Positions 47,201 through 57,649 of a stretch of DNA of 64,000 nucleotides are shown piece after piece. A program made the position numbers and the translations under genes. The first letter of the stretch is position 1. Every line of letters begins with the position of its first letter. Location of the stretch: NCBI RefSeq assembly GCF_036417845.1, contig NC_089982.1, positions 46,029,684 to 46,093,683 on the forward strand. The letters run 5' to 3'. The DNA is from Apteryx mantelli. Taxonomy: Eukaryota > Chordata > Aves > Apterygiformes > Apterygidae. The notes beneath the pieces were generated by a model. That model was not told the origin of the DNA, made no database searches, and was given only the letters and a program-made list of their open reading frames with translations.

Positions 47201-49740
47201 ATAGCACATCAGGATAAAAGCTGTGGTCAGAGCTGTGAAGACTAGTATCTGCATTTTCAAGGGCTTTTGGGAGAAATGTGCCCTCTGCAAGCTCTGCTTC
47301 CAAAAAACTGGCAATCTCATCCCTAGAGCCCACTGGGGAAGAGCCACATCATTCTGTGGTACTTGGAGGTGTACCTGGCAGTGAATGCCTCGTAGGTTGC
47401 TAGCCTAAGTCTGCAGGGTCATTATACCCTATTGCCAGGGTCTTTAAGACAATCAGGCTCATCCTATGGAGAGCTACAATTACAATTTTCGTATTTTCAT
47501 TTCTGAGGCAGCAGAAACAATAAGTGAAAGTAGAACTGAATGGAGGTGGAGGCCTTCTGGAAAGATTCTGGTGGGTTCATAAGAAGAGAGATTTGGGAAG
47601 AAATGACCAGGGCAAAAAACACACAAAACTGTGGAAGTGCTTCTACTCATATTGCTCTTTTAATTGACTGAGAAATGCCCTGAAGTCCTACGTGTCCTAA
47701 AGATGGAGAGGAACCTCTGGAGGCAGAGAATTGACCAGACAACAGAGAGAGAAGCTGTGTCCCCTGTGATCTGGGGAAAAAAAGGTAAGATAGTATGGGA
47801 TGTTGTTCAGGAAAACAGTTCTGTAACCCAGTTGCAGAATGTGGTCTGGCTGCTACTGATAATAAAGATTTTGGGGTAAGATACTATTGAGTGGAGCCAT
47901 TCCTCACTGGAGATGGGAACAAACTCTTGTGCTTTTTTTGCCTGTTACTACCGTAATTATCCCATTATCTTGCATGTGATGCTTATGAGAGATAATGCCC
48001 GCCCTCCTGAAGTATTGGGACCCTTGGTCTCTACTGGACAAAGCTGAAGAATATTCTTACTTTGGATACCAAGCTTAAGATAAGAACTTAAAAAGTATAT
48101 AAAGATCAGACCAAAGGTCTAGCTAGCATACTATCCTGTCTCCCTCAGCGGTCAATAGGATCAATATGGTCAAGGAGCGCAGGACAGAGTAGAAGGACAG
48201 GGCAAGGATGTAATACTACTTCTCTAGCACTATTCCTGCTTTTGGCAATTTACAATTCAAGCACTTTCTTAGCTAGAGATGGTATTTTCTATTTAATAGT
48301 GCAGAATTCGTCTAACTACTTTCTGAATCTAGGCAGACTTTGGTCATCCATAACATCCAGTTATGCAAAAAGTTTCAAGGTTCCTGAAGAGGCACACTGG
48401 CTCTGCAGTTTGTTCCTCTGGTGAGACAGAGCAGTGAGATCTAGGAGATCCACCGAAGGCTTGTTAAAGACCTTAACTCCCAAAGGTACAGTTAGTGCTA
48501 GGTTAGTGTCAGGTCCAGATACTGGACAGGAGCTAGTTTCAAGATGGCAGCACTGTCATCACAACATATTTTCAGAAGGACCTTTCAGGTCCTTTTCTGT
48601 GAGAAGTCATTTGACTCTGCCCTTTAAGCTTGTCCACACAAATGCCATCCCTTCAGCTCTACTGAAGGACAGACATTATGGGCACAAACTTTACCAATAG
48701 ATATTTGAGCAAGGAAATACTGAGAATAGCCGTACAACATTTAGATAAGGCATCAGATTTGCTGGCTAAAAGATTTTTTCTGATGGCTGACTTTGTATTC
48801 ATTCCTGGAACAACATCAAGACTCTCTCCAACACTGAGGCCTAGGGTTGGTTATGTTGGGATATTATCTTGTAGTTGGAGCAATATATAGGTCTGTGCAC
48901 TAATTGGTGCTGGCATGTGACAATTCCTTGATTGCTTATATGAAAATAAATTTGTGTAGGCAAATAAATCAATTTTTTGCAGGGGGAGGTTTGAATCTCC
49001 TGCACATCCCACGATTAGCAAGGTTATGAGCCTTCTAGGGCTGCGTGCACTGGAGAACACAGAGATGAGTTCTACATCTGGGCTCCGTTACGGGATCCTT
49101 CACTCCAGATTCAAGAGGAATCATGAAAAAGCAGACTGGGCTATGATGCAGCTCATACTAAAGCCCCAACAATTCCAGAAATGCAGGGACTGCAGGCAAA
49201 ACATTTACTTATTTCAAGATGTGGAAGGAAATACAAGCCAGAATGAGAAATGAACAGAAGAGTAAATGTAGGGTAAGGATGCTAAGGCAAGTGAAGCTGA
49301 ATCAGTGACAGACACTATCACAGCAGACACTCCATCACTGAATGAGTGAGAGCAGGTTTATATAGCGATATTAGATACAAAATGCTTGCGATACAGTTAT
49401 CAAACAGTTGAACAGATCTTTAGGTAATCAATACAAGGTAAAATTCCCTTTCCATTTTTTATGACGTTCTATTTAGATGCATTTGTAATTTCTTTTTTGT
49501 TATTTGAGTTTCAAAGCCTGTGTATACTGGGTTCAGTTCATAGGTCTGTAGCTGTTCAGATCAAGGTTTTCCTTTTGAAAACACACAAAAAAGGAAGAGG
49601 TATATTTACTGTTCTCCAGACCTTAGACTTCTCTTGGGAAAAATAAGATCAACTTTGTAAATAGATTTTTTTCAGCAAGTTGATCTAAGAAAAAGTAAAC
49701 CTTTTACATACCTTTAGGAAGAAGGTAATAAAGTCATATA
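44270..49740. other. Intergenic region between GALNT7 and HMGB2: no established gene
   Basis: Only short open frames are present. The one frame worth mention (46988-47347, minus) is listed separately. A 10-bp perfect hairpin lies at 44411-44434. I see no RNA gene. Confidence 0.6.
46988..47347 (-). CDS. Unassigned 119-codon open frame with hydrophobic segment
   Basis: The frame starts at ATG (47345-47347) and ends before TGA. It has a basic N-terminal part with a second Met, then a hydrophobic stretch of about 20 residues (MQILVFTALTTAFILMCYCY) and a polar C-terminal half. This resembles a signal-anchor layout but could arise by chance in T-rich sequence. I recognise no family. No promoter, splice partner or poly(A) signal ties it to a transcript, and mammals have no gene known to me at this position. 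It is probably spurious. Confidence 0.15.
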   Translation of the reverse strand: MALPQWALGMRLPVFWKQSLQRAHFSQKPLKMQILVFTALTTAFILMCYCYISVTGLTQNTQLHTEDPEDFIFKDPSLFNVRSCSKIPAYDCILLGKPLQRFQERRLYLDSYFHSRAFK

Positions 49741-51400
49741 TTTTGCTTTTGTTCTCAATTCTATACCTGGAACATGCCTTATGTTCTATTTGCTTTTCTA
49801 TCTAATGAACATCTATTACATCTTCACAGAAATATCTATTATAAATCCAGCATCTTCTCCAGACTAATATTAAGTAGTTTATTGTCCATCCTCCTCACTG
49901 ATGAGAAATGTTAGGACTGTTTTTTCCCTTTCACATGTGTTGCTTTGAATTAACACCAAATTTCATCTGCTATTTTTATTATCCAGTTGCTTCAGGCTGT
50001 AAGCTGGCTTTGCAGTTTGCTGTTAGCCTTCATCTTCATTGCAGCACTGTTCACCACTTTCTTCTGGATCACTTATGAATATATTCAATAGTCTCACTAG
50101 CCCTAAACCCCCCAAATCCTATGTTTTTTTAAGTAGGTGGTTTTCCTCCACTGATAAAACTGATGACTAATTCTTATTTTATTCCTTTATTTTTAACCAG
50201 CTACTTATATAAGGCCTTCCCTCATATTCCATGACAGTTCTGTTTCTTTTACAAAGAGCATTTCAGAAATTCAAATAGACCACATCAACCTGATCTCCCA
50301 TAGCTTCATGTTCACTGATTTTTTTTTTTGATGAATTCTTACAGGTCTGTGGAACAGAACTGCCTCTAAGGAAACAGAAAGACCAATTTAGCCATTTGTC
50401 CGGAAAGTCTCATCTGTACTATGGTTTCTACCAGCTTGCTATATGGACTTTGCTGGTATGAAGTTCCCTGTATCTCCAAGGAATGCTTTCTAAAAGCTGA
50501 TGTCCTATTTACCACCTTTCGTTCCTCTAGTACTAGGACAGTTTTAAGTGAAAAATTATAAACTACAGTTAATAGTTCAGCCATTTCATCCTTGAGTTTC
50601 TTTAGAACTCCGGGATGAATACCATCTGTCCTGTCAGTGTGTTTCAAAACCTTTTATACTTGGATTTGAGACAGATGCTCCACCATTCATTCCCTCCCCC
50701 GGCCCTTAAAAAGTTGTCAAAACTTCCTGAAGCTCCTCAAGAGTTTTAAAAGCCCCCCCCCCACACACACACACCTTTTATTTCCCCTAGTATCTTCTCT
50801 GAGCATTGTTTTATATGTTGATCATATATTGTCCCAAGGGACTGTTTGGCAGGCTTCCTGGTCCTGATGTGTTTGAAATCAGTTATTAATCTGTTCTCAC
50901 AAGTTGCTCTGATCCTGTTTTTCCCTGCCACCCATTTTCTGCATCTAGCCTGTTACAGTGTTGTTTTACTATATCTTAGAAATAACTCCAGTGGTTTAAG
51001 GAATACTTTCCTACATTTGATACTCTCTGATACCTGCTTTTTATGCATATCAGCCTAATTTTGGTGGTCTTAGTCTACCGTACTGGGTGGCACGCGTTTA
51101 CGCTGAACCTCCAGTGCAGTGTTTGTGAGCGGACTCCCTGATGCCTGCAACTGTTTTTGGTGCCTCTTTTAGTTTTCATTTGAGACCAATGTCCCAATTC
51201 ATCTCCAGAAAAAAGCTTCTAGTGACTGCAGTTTCCTAAGATCCTCCATGTTGAACACGGATGTGAAAAGCTAACAGCTTTTCTGCTACGGCCTTATCTT
51301 TTCTGCACATTCCTTTTATACTTTGATCACTTACTAGTGCTTTCCAGTGCTGGTTCTTTCAGTATTCACAGATGGACATTATCTGAGCCTCCTGACCTGA
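49740..51400 (-). mobile_element. Ancient CR1/L3-like LINE remnant (minus strand)
   Basis: The minus strand at 50366-50647 reads TDGIHPGVLKKLKDEMAELL followed after a gap by GTSYQQSPYSKLVETIVQ. These line up with the CR1-family RT blocks DGIHPRVLxELAD and GNYRPVSLTSxPGKxxE. Flanking sequence on both sides resembles further decayed LINE. Boundaries are approximate, and the copy is much older than the one at 59.5 kb. Confidence 0.65.
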
Positions 51401-53860
51401 GCATACCACACTTTTTAAAACTTAATTTGAAAGCAGTAATTTCCACTTTTACTCATTTCTGTTTGTCTTTAATCTGTATTCAGTATTCTTACTGAGAGGG
51501 CAAATTACTATTTAAAAAAAATCACTAATTATCTTTAGTCACTACATCATTCTCAGTTGTTAGATCAACTCGATGCAGAGGTTTGCTATGGATTGCTGCA
51601 GCTCATGTTCATACTGTGTGCTGATGCACACAAAATGATCTGTGTAATGATGTGGGTCAGGCAAGTAGAGCAGTACAATAGGCTATTATTTTTGCAATGA
51701 AGGTCTGCAGCAGTCAGGAAATAATATTTATAAATGAGATCATAAACAAGAGCAAACCACAGGTGGCTTTTCATAGATTATCTTTAGGACGGGGACAACA
51801 GAGTGGCAATATTAAGCAGTTCTGCTCTGGTTTATGCAGAAGTTGTGTTGTAGCTAAATTAGCCAATTAATGCTAAATGAAATTGGACCCAGAAGTCATT
51901 TTATCTTGCTGAGGAAAACATTAGAGGAACTCCTTGATTTATTCTGAATTACCTCAAGGTATGCTCTTATTCTGGCACAATATTTAAAATAATCTTGTAA
52001 TTTATGGAGCTTTTTAGGACACCTGAAGGATTGTATTTTGTTACAAAGCACTAGAGAAGGATAAAAGCATTTCAGATAATCAAACTAGTCAATTTACTCT
52101 GATGCTACTGCTCACTGCAAAAGATTATTTATTTAAATGAAATCAGAAATACTTCTTAAAGCATCGCTATTCAGGGAAAGAGCCTGAGAAGTCAGGGGAA
52201 GTGACGGTGGGGTAAGTTTCTACAGGAAAATCTGGACAACAGACTATGGTGTTGAAAATGTGAGACCAACATAATCTCAGTTCCATATTATGAAAAGTAA
52301 TTGTCTCCACCCAGAAGAATTTTTGAGCTAAGGATAAAGTGTTCTCTAGGACTGTAAAGTCTCTACCAGAGAAATGTTCTCAAGCACTGGATATCCAGCA
52401 CACAGAACTGCCTCTCGCTTCCACTTCATGCCTGAAGCTTCCCCAAATCTGAGCCTGTACAAATGGAAATGTTTATCCTACATACACTGAGCATCTCTGG
52501 TAGGTCCAACATGTGTAACAGCAGTAAATCCCAATCTTTCTGATACTGTTTTAAGTATCTCATTGGGGGTGGGGGGGACACAGGGAAAAAGAGAAAAACA
52601 ACTCTGTGCTTTCTAAGGCCTTCAAAGATTAATTTTATGGCTAGAAGAACTGGTATCCTGCTCAGTAGAAAAAAATTTGAATTGTCTTAACAGTTATGTT
52701 ACTGTCATGCTTTTGGGAAAACACAAAATGCTTTAGTCAAGACTCATTTCTTTCAGGAAGTATTACATTATTCTCTCTAGCCTGCAGTTACCTCTACTAA
52801 CATTACGCTTATAGTGCTGAAATCATTTTTTATGTTAGACATGTATAGTGACTGCACTCAAACTTTTTTAACAACTTAACAGACAATACAGAATTTTTTA
52901 AGTTGGAACACTGACATTTATAGTACTTAATCTCTGAGCATTAAATGTTTTTCAGCATTGGGTTTTCAAGGGCTAGTAAAATCTGTTACCGAGCATTCAC
53001 CTCAATTCCAAATTAAACTGAAGCTATTACTTAAGCTGTAGGAGCTCCAATTTCCCACTTGCCAATACTGTATCTAGATTTATACTTCTAAATATGCATA
53101 CTAATGTTGAACAAAACCAAAAAGCTTCTAAAGACCAAGATATTAACTGTGACTGGTGATATTCTGCACTGACAGTAATGTATCAGCAGCACATGTTCTT
53201 TAAAAATACCTCATCTGTTTTTTGCAGGAATCTTAACTGTTGGTATGTAAGGAGATAACATTCCAACAGTTTTCATGCTGTTCTTAAGCTGTGTTTTAAA
53301 AGAAATCACTAACACAGGGGGCCAGGGGAGAAAGAAGGAGAGTAGGGAACATCTGGAAAGACATGCTTCTAACCCTGTCTTATTGCCAACTTTCCTATCC
53401 TGATATGGACAACAACAAGGCCAGTGAACCTGAGCTCTGGAAAAGTTCCTAAGATTTATCCATTGTCAACTAATACATTAAGATTCAAGACAGAACGTTG
53501 AAACCTTTGTTTTCTTTCAAAACTATTAAAGCAGTTTAGAAATAAGTATTACCATCTAGAAATAAGTATCAACAACATACTTCACTCAGAAGATGATGTA
53601 AGCAAATGCTAGTGTAAGAAAAACATCAATTGCAACTAAACATAATTATGGGGGAAAAGAACCATGGTAACAAAGCAGGGGGGGAAGTAACAGAGCTCAA
53701 ATCCTGGCCATGTATCCATTCCAGGATTTAAGACTGAGATTTACCAATTTTGTCATAAAAGCAATAGCCCTGTTCAGGGCACCAAATACCTGTCCAGGAT
53801 AGGAACTGTACAGGTTCAGACTTCTAAGAGTACACAGCCCCTTAGAAACATTAAGAATAC
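51400..53860. other. Intergenic, downstream of HMGB2: nothing seen
   Basis: AT-rich with no supported gene, RNA gene or nameable repeat. Confidence 0.65.
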
Positions 53861-53881
53861 ACCAAGAATCATGTACATCAT

Positions 53882-53887
53882 TTTATT
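53882..53887 (-). terminator. HMGB2 poly(A) signal
   Basis: TTTATT on the + strand, which is AATAAA on the minus strand, 363 bp after the stop codon. It implies a 3'UTR of about 380 nt. Confidence 0.7.
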
Positions 53888-54249
53888 ACAAAATTGTTAA
53901 AAAAAAGTAATACAATGCAAATATACTACAAAATATAAGATCAGCTATTAAGCTACCTCCTTTGTTTTATTTTGCTAAAAAGAAACACCTGGCTATCAGT
54001 CACTGAATTTCAACAAAACCATTAAATATGCAGAAACATTCCACAACTTCTTTGTTTTAACACAGAACCGCAGCAGCCCTCGGCTACTACTTACATTAAA
54101 AAATATAGGTCTCCCTACAAAGAACCACATTACCTATACACAATTCTGTACAGATTTTTATACTGAAGCTAACAATGAGCTGCACTTGAGTTCACATTCT
54201 TAGCAAAATATCGGATTTTGAGCATATATCTTTACAGCAGGACATTCAT

Positions 54250-54402
54250 TTATTCCTCATCCTCATCTTCCTCCTCCTCTTCATCATCATCTTCCTCTTC
54301 CTCCTCCTCTTCTGGTTCTGCTTTCTTCTTGGATCCTGCAGGCCTACCTGGGCCCTTTTTTCCTGCGTCACTCTTGCTCTTAGCACGATATGCTGCAATA
54401 TC
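54250..54402 (-). CDS. HMGB2: HMGB2 last coding exon (linker and acidic tail)
   Basis: Acceptor CTCTTGCAG|G. It encodes [20 protein letters not shown], then [10 protein letters not shown] and 20 acidic residues, ending at TAA. The GAG/GAT-type codons make a low-complexity purine tract on the coding strand. AATAAA overlaps the stop codon (54249-54254). Confidence 0.97.
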   Translation of the reverse strand, partial: DIAAYRAKSKSDAGKKGPGRPAGSKKKAEPEEEEEEEDDDEEEEEDEDEE

Positions 54403-55603
54403 CTGCAAGAGAAATGCTATTTAGGTGCTGGTAATGTAACTCTGAAGATAAGTTTGTACAGTTCCAGTAATTAATACTTTTATGTATATTGTATGTGAAG
54501 GGGGGAAAGATATAAGAGGGGCTTACATCTTTTGCCGGTAGAAGACCTAGACAGTTTAAGGAATTTGTGACCACAATACTTTGGAGTATGGCTGTATATT
54601 TTCCCAAGTAGGTAACCTGTTTTCTGGAAGTAAAGTCTCCCTGGTGAAGTCTCTAGGTGTGTAAAAATTACATCCAGGTAAGGGTTCCAAATACCATTTG
54701 TGCCACACCTTTTCATGAGCTCTAACATCTGACATAAAGTCTATTTAGAGTTATGAACTATATACAGCTTAGATGCAAAACCAAATTGACACATTTACAG
54801 TAAGCCCTATAAGTTTAACCAGTATTTTATTATTTTCACTGTACCTTTTCATATTTCTCCTTTAGTTTTGCAGCCTTCTGTTCATATGGCTGTTTATCTT
54901 TGGCCGACTGTTCAGACCACATTTCACCTAGTTTCTTTGCTGTATCTCCAATAGACAAGCCAGGATGATCACTTTTGATCTTCGGGCGGTGTTCAGAACA
55001 GAAAAGGAAGAATGCAGATCTAAAATGAGAATAAGGGTTTAAGTAAGCAAGTGTCAGGCTATTAGAATAAATACTTTTTTTGGTAATAAAAACACTCACG
55101 GTGGTCTTTTAGGAGCATTAGGGTCCTTTTTCTTTCCCTTCTTCTCGCCTTTGGGAGGAACATAGTTTTTCATTTCTCTGTCATAACGAGCTTTGTCTCC
55201 TTTGGCCATTTCTTCAAACTTTCCTTTTTCCTTGCTTGACATTGTCTGCAGGCACATGGAGGGGAAAGGGGGGGGTGGTCTGGATCAGATAAAGCGCCTG
55301 GTGACCCATTAACGTCTAAGCGGCAGCAGCTGCTACCGAGGCTCTTTTCCCAGCAGTCCGCAGCGGGGGCGGGAGCTGGAGCTGGGCCCTGCCCGGCCGC
55401 GGCCCGGCGGGCTCCGCGGCGGCAGGTGGCCGGCCGGGCTGGGCCCCGCTCACCTTCCACCGCTCCGAGCACTTCCGCGAGAACTCGGCGAAGTTGACGG
55501 ACGAGTCCGGGTGCTTCTTCTTGTGCTCCTCGCGGCACGTCTGCACGAAGTAGGCGTACGAGGACATCTTGCCCCGCGGCTTGTTGGGGTCGCCCTTGCC
55601 CAT
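54250..55603 (-). CDS. HMGB2: HMGB2, high mobility group protein B2 (complete, spliced)
   Basis: Coding segments in transcript order: 55603-55454, 55245-55100, 55019-54845 and 54402-54250. They total 624 nt, or 207 residues plus TAA, the usual HMGB2 length. HMGB2 is a nuclear DNA-bending protein that binds without strict sequence preference; it acts in chromatin, transcription and V(D)J recombination. HMG box A covers about residues 9-79 and box B about 95-163. A Lys-rich linker follows, and the acidic tail is residues 188-207 (Glu/Asp only). The redox-sensitive Cys23, Cys45 and Cys106 are all present. The start ATG is in a strong context (GCCATGG). Splice sites are GT-AG and in frame. It faces GALNT7 tail to tail. 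The tail composition and overall match point to HMGB2 rather than HMGB1 or HMGB3. Confidence 0.97.
54845..55019 (-). CDS. HMGB2: HMGB2 coding exon with most of HMG box B
   Basis: Acceptor ATTTTAG|A, donor AAAAG|GTACAG, 175 bp. It encodes [40 protein letters not shown] and [18 protein letters not shown]. Cys106 and the GEMW core of the box are present. It is separated from the preceding exon by an 80-bp intron. Confidence 0.97.
55100..55245 (-). CDS. HMGB2: HMGB2 coding exon, end of box A and inter-box linker
   Basis: Acceptor GCCTGCAG|A, donor CCACC|GTGAGT, 146 bp. It encodes [40 protein letters not shown] and DPNAPKRP. The last Pro codon is split across the intron. Confidence 0.97.
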
Positions 55604-55624
55604 GGCGCGGTCGGCGGCGGGTCC
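55454..55624 (-). CDS. HMGB2: HMGB2 first coding exon (box A start) with short 5'UTR
   Basis: Coding part 55603-55454: [20 protein letters not shown], then [20 protein letters not shown] and [10 protein letters not shown], donor AAG|GTGAGC. A probable acceptor (CCCCCGCAG) ends at 55625, so 55624-55604 would be 21 nt of 5'UTR. The gene would then need a non-coding exon upstream, as HMGB genes usually have. Confidence 0.9.
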
Positions 55625-56161
55625 CTGCGGGGGCGGCGGCTGCGTGAGGACAGGGCAGGGCGGGGCCGCGCCGCCGGCCGCTCCCGCCTCTCACCCACCG
55701 CCGGTGGCCGCCACTTCCCGCCCAAACCCCCCTTCCCGGGCCGCCGGCCCCTCCCCCCGCCGCCGCGGCCTCCCCCTCGCCGCCCGCCCCGTCGCCTCCC
55801 GCCGCCCGAGCAGCGCTGCCGCCCGCCCCCCGCGCCGCCGGGGCAGGGCGAGCCGCGCGGCGGCGGCGCCCCGAGCGCGGCGCTCGCGGCCTCCCCGCGC
55901 AGGGCCGCTCGACGCCCGCGGCGGCCTGGTGACCGCCCCCGGCGGCGACGCACCCCGCTCCACCCGGCCGGCCGCCCCTCCGCGCCGCAGGGCCGGCGGC
56001 GCCCCTTCCCCCGTGCCGGCCGCTGTCCTCCCGCTCCCTCAGGAATCGAGGCGGGCCGGGGGGGGCCTTGCCTGGCTCGGTGGGAAGCGGCAGCGACGGT
56101 CCGGGTCGGGCTCTTCTCCCTGCGCTGCTCCCGCTAAATGGTTTCTCTCCGGCGCACTTAC

Positions 56162-56345
56162 AGCCTCTTGTTTTCCACAGCCCTACCCGCCACAGCAACT
56201 TGACCCGCGGTGCCTTCGAGCCCGCCCCCCACCACAGGGGATTGGCTGCCGCGCCGGTTCAAACTGCCTTCGGCCGCGCCCCCCCGGGCCGGGGCCGCCG
56301 TGGATTCGCTCGCTCCCCCTCTGACGTCAGCGCCGGACCAGCTCT
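56162..56345 (-). promoter_or_regulatory. Probable non-coding first exon and core promoter region of HMGB2
   Basis: A good minus-strand donor (GGCT|GTAAGT) has its GT at 56161-56160. It could end a non-coding exon that splices to the acceptor before 55624. Upstream are a CCAAT box at 56245-56241, a CHR-type TTTGAA at 56263-56258 and a perfect CRE TGACGTCA at 56322-56329. The transcription start cannot be fixed from sequence. The CHR and CCAAT boxes fit cell-cycle-dependent expression, which is known for HMGB2. Confidence 0.5.
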
Positions 56346-56445
56346 TTAGTTTGGTCGAGCGTGAGGGGGTCGTTGGCTCTCATACTCGTTGAAACCGGTT
56401 GGGGTGAGGATAGTGGAGGGGGTGGAACTAAAAGCGCCGGCAGCA

Positions 56446-56523
56446 ATTGGAGGAGAGCGACGGTTTAAAAAACCGCGGGGACGCCCGCCATTGGCTGCCG
56501 AGGACTGTGAGCGTTTTCATTGG
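56446..56523 (-). promoter_or_regulatory. Three inverted CCAAT boxes upstream of HMGB2
   Basis: ATTGG on the + strand (CCAAT on minus) occurs at 56446-56450, 56490-56494 and 56519-56523. These are likely NF-Y sites. The 29- and 44-bp offsets resemble the multiple NF-Y boxes of cell-cycle promoters. Two TTTAAA motifs (56464-56469 and 56548-56553) flank them. Confidence 0.5.
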
Positions 56524-56718
56524 GCAGAGCGGGATGCAGTAGCGTGGTTTAAAAATACAAAGGGAGTGGGAGGGCAGTGAAGTGCGCAAAACAAGAGGAG
56601 ACTCGGAAGGGGATGGGTGGGTAGGGGTCCGGAGCTGAGCATCTTTAGTAGGCGGGAGGGGTTCTCGGGAATTCATGGTTTCTTAGCTTCTCGGGCTGGG
56701 AGAAACCTCTGGCTGCAA

Positions 56719-56736
56719 CCCCCCCCCCCCCCCCCC
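56719..56736. repeat. Run of 18 C
   Basis: An uninterrupted C tract inside the CpG island. The complementary G run could form quadruplex structure. Its length is prone to sequencing error. Confidence 0.85.
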
Positions 56737-56825
56737 GCGCCCTTGGGGCCCCTGCGGCCCTCGCCCGGCTGGAAGCGGGACGGCGGCCAGCCGGCCCGGC
56801 TGCGAGAGTCGCGCCGCGCTGCCCG

Positions 56826-56843
56826 GCATGCCGGGAGTTGTAG
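56826..56843 (+). promoter_or_regulatory. ZNF143/SBS-like motif
   Basis: GCATGCCGGGAGTTGTAG resembles the reverse form of the ZNF143 site (ACTACAAYTCCCAGMATGC) with few differences. Such sites are typical of CpG-island and bidirectional promoters. Confidence 0.55.
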
Positions 56844-57649
56844 GCGGGGTGCGCGACCCCCGGGGAGCGCCCCTCGTCTGCCCACCCCCTTGGTGTTCCC
56901 CTCGCTGTCTTTGTCTTTCGCCGAGCAGCGTGGCCTGAAAGGGTCCTCTCACCAGGGGCTGCTGCTGCTTGGGCTGCCCCTCTTCCCGCGCCGCTCCTAG
57001 AGTTTCACACGGGGGAATTAGGGACAGGTGGTTTCGGTGAACGTGCTCGTTCCTCCCTCTTGGGGGGGAGGGGAATCTGGGACAGTCGCTCGGCAGCGCT
57101 GGATCGGGGAGGCGAAAGCCCACGCTCAGCGGGTGAGCCGGGACCTCAAGCCTAGGCGATCTGACTCGGGGAAGACTCTCAACAACTTGGCTGCCTCACT
57201 GAAATGCGCGCAGCAGGCATGCCCGCCCGCGGCCAGGCCGCTGTAAACAGCGCCTTAAAAAGCCTGTCGGGGGCAGCCGCTCGCTCTCCCCGGGTGCGTG
57301 TGGGAACTGGCGTGTTTATGTTCCGCCGACCCGCTTAACGATAACCAGCGGCCAACACTCGAACCGGCGTTGAACTTTCGTTTCCCTGCCTGCTTCCCCC
57401 GAGCCGCGCCGGCTAGCCCGCCCTCCCCGCCGCCCCGCCAGGGCAGGCAGCGCGGGCGCCGCGGCGGGCCGTGCCCTAACGGCCCTGCCCCCGGCGTGAC
57501 CCGCCGCGCTCGCGCCGCAACGGCCCCCGCTCCCCCGCCCCCGACGCCCGGGCTCTTCCGAGTTAAACCGAAAGGGCCCGGGAAAGTTCACCTGGGGTGT
57601 TTAGGGCTTTCTGAGCCGCCGCATTACTTTCTTTCCGAAGGCGGGACTT

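Noticed and set aside
55170..56198. 342-codon open frame on the minus strand across HMGB2 exons and introns
   Set aside because: It reads through known HMGB2 exons in another frame and is rich in Gly, Ala, Arg and Pro; an effect of the CpG island.
55511..56324. Long + strand frames of 208 and 251 codons in the CpG island
   Set aside because: Low-complexity Pro/Arg/Ala composition, opposite to HMGB2 and with no domain; high-GC sequence lacks stop codons by chance.
56464..56553. TTTAAA motifs as TATA boxes for HMGB2
   Set aside because: They lie about 300-390 bp from the likely first-exon donor with CCAAT boxes on the wrong side, so a TATA role is not supported; CpG-island promoters usually lack one.
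56683..57123. 146-codon minus-strand frame upstream of HMGB2
   Set aside because: Includes the translated C/G homopolymer and has no recognisable domain; same GC effect.
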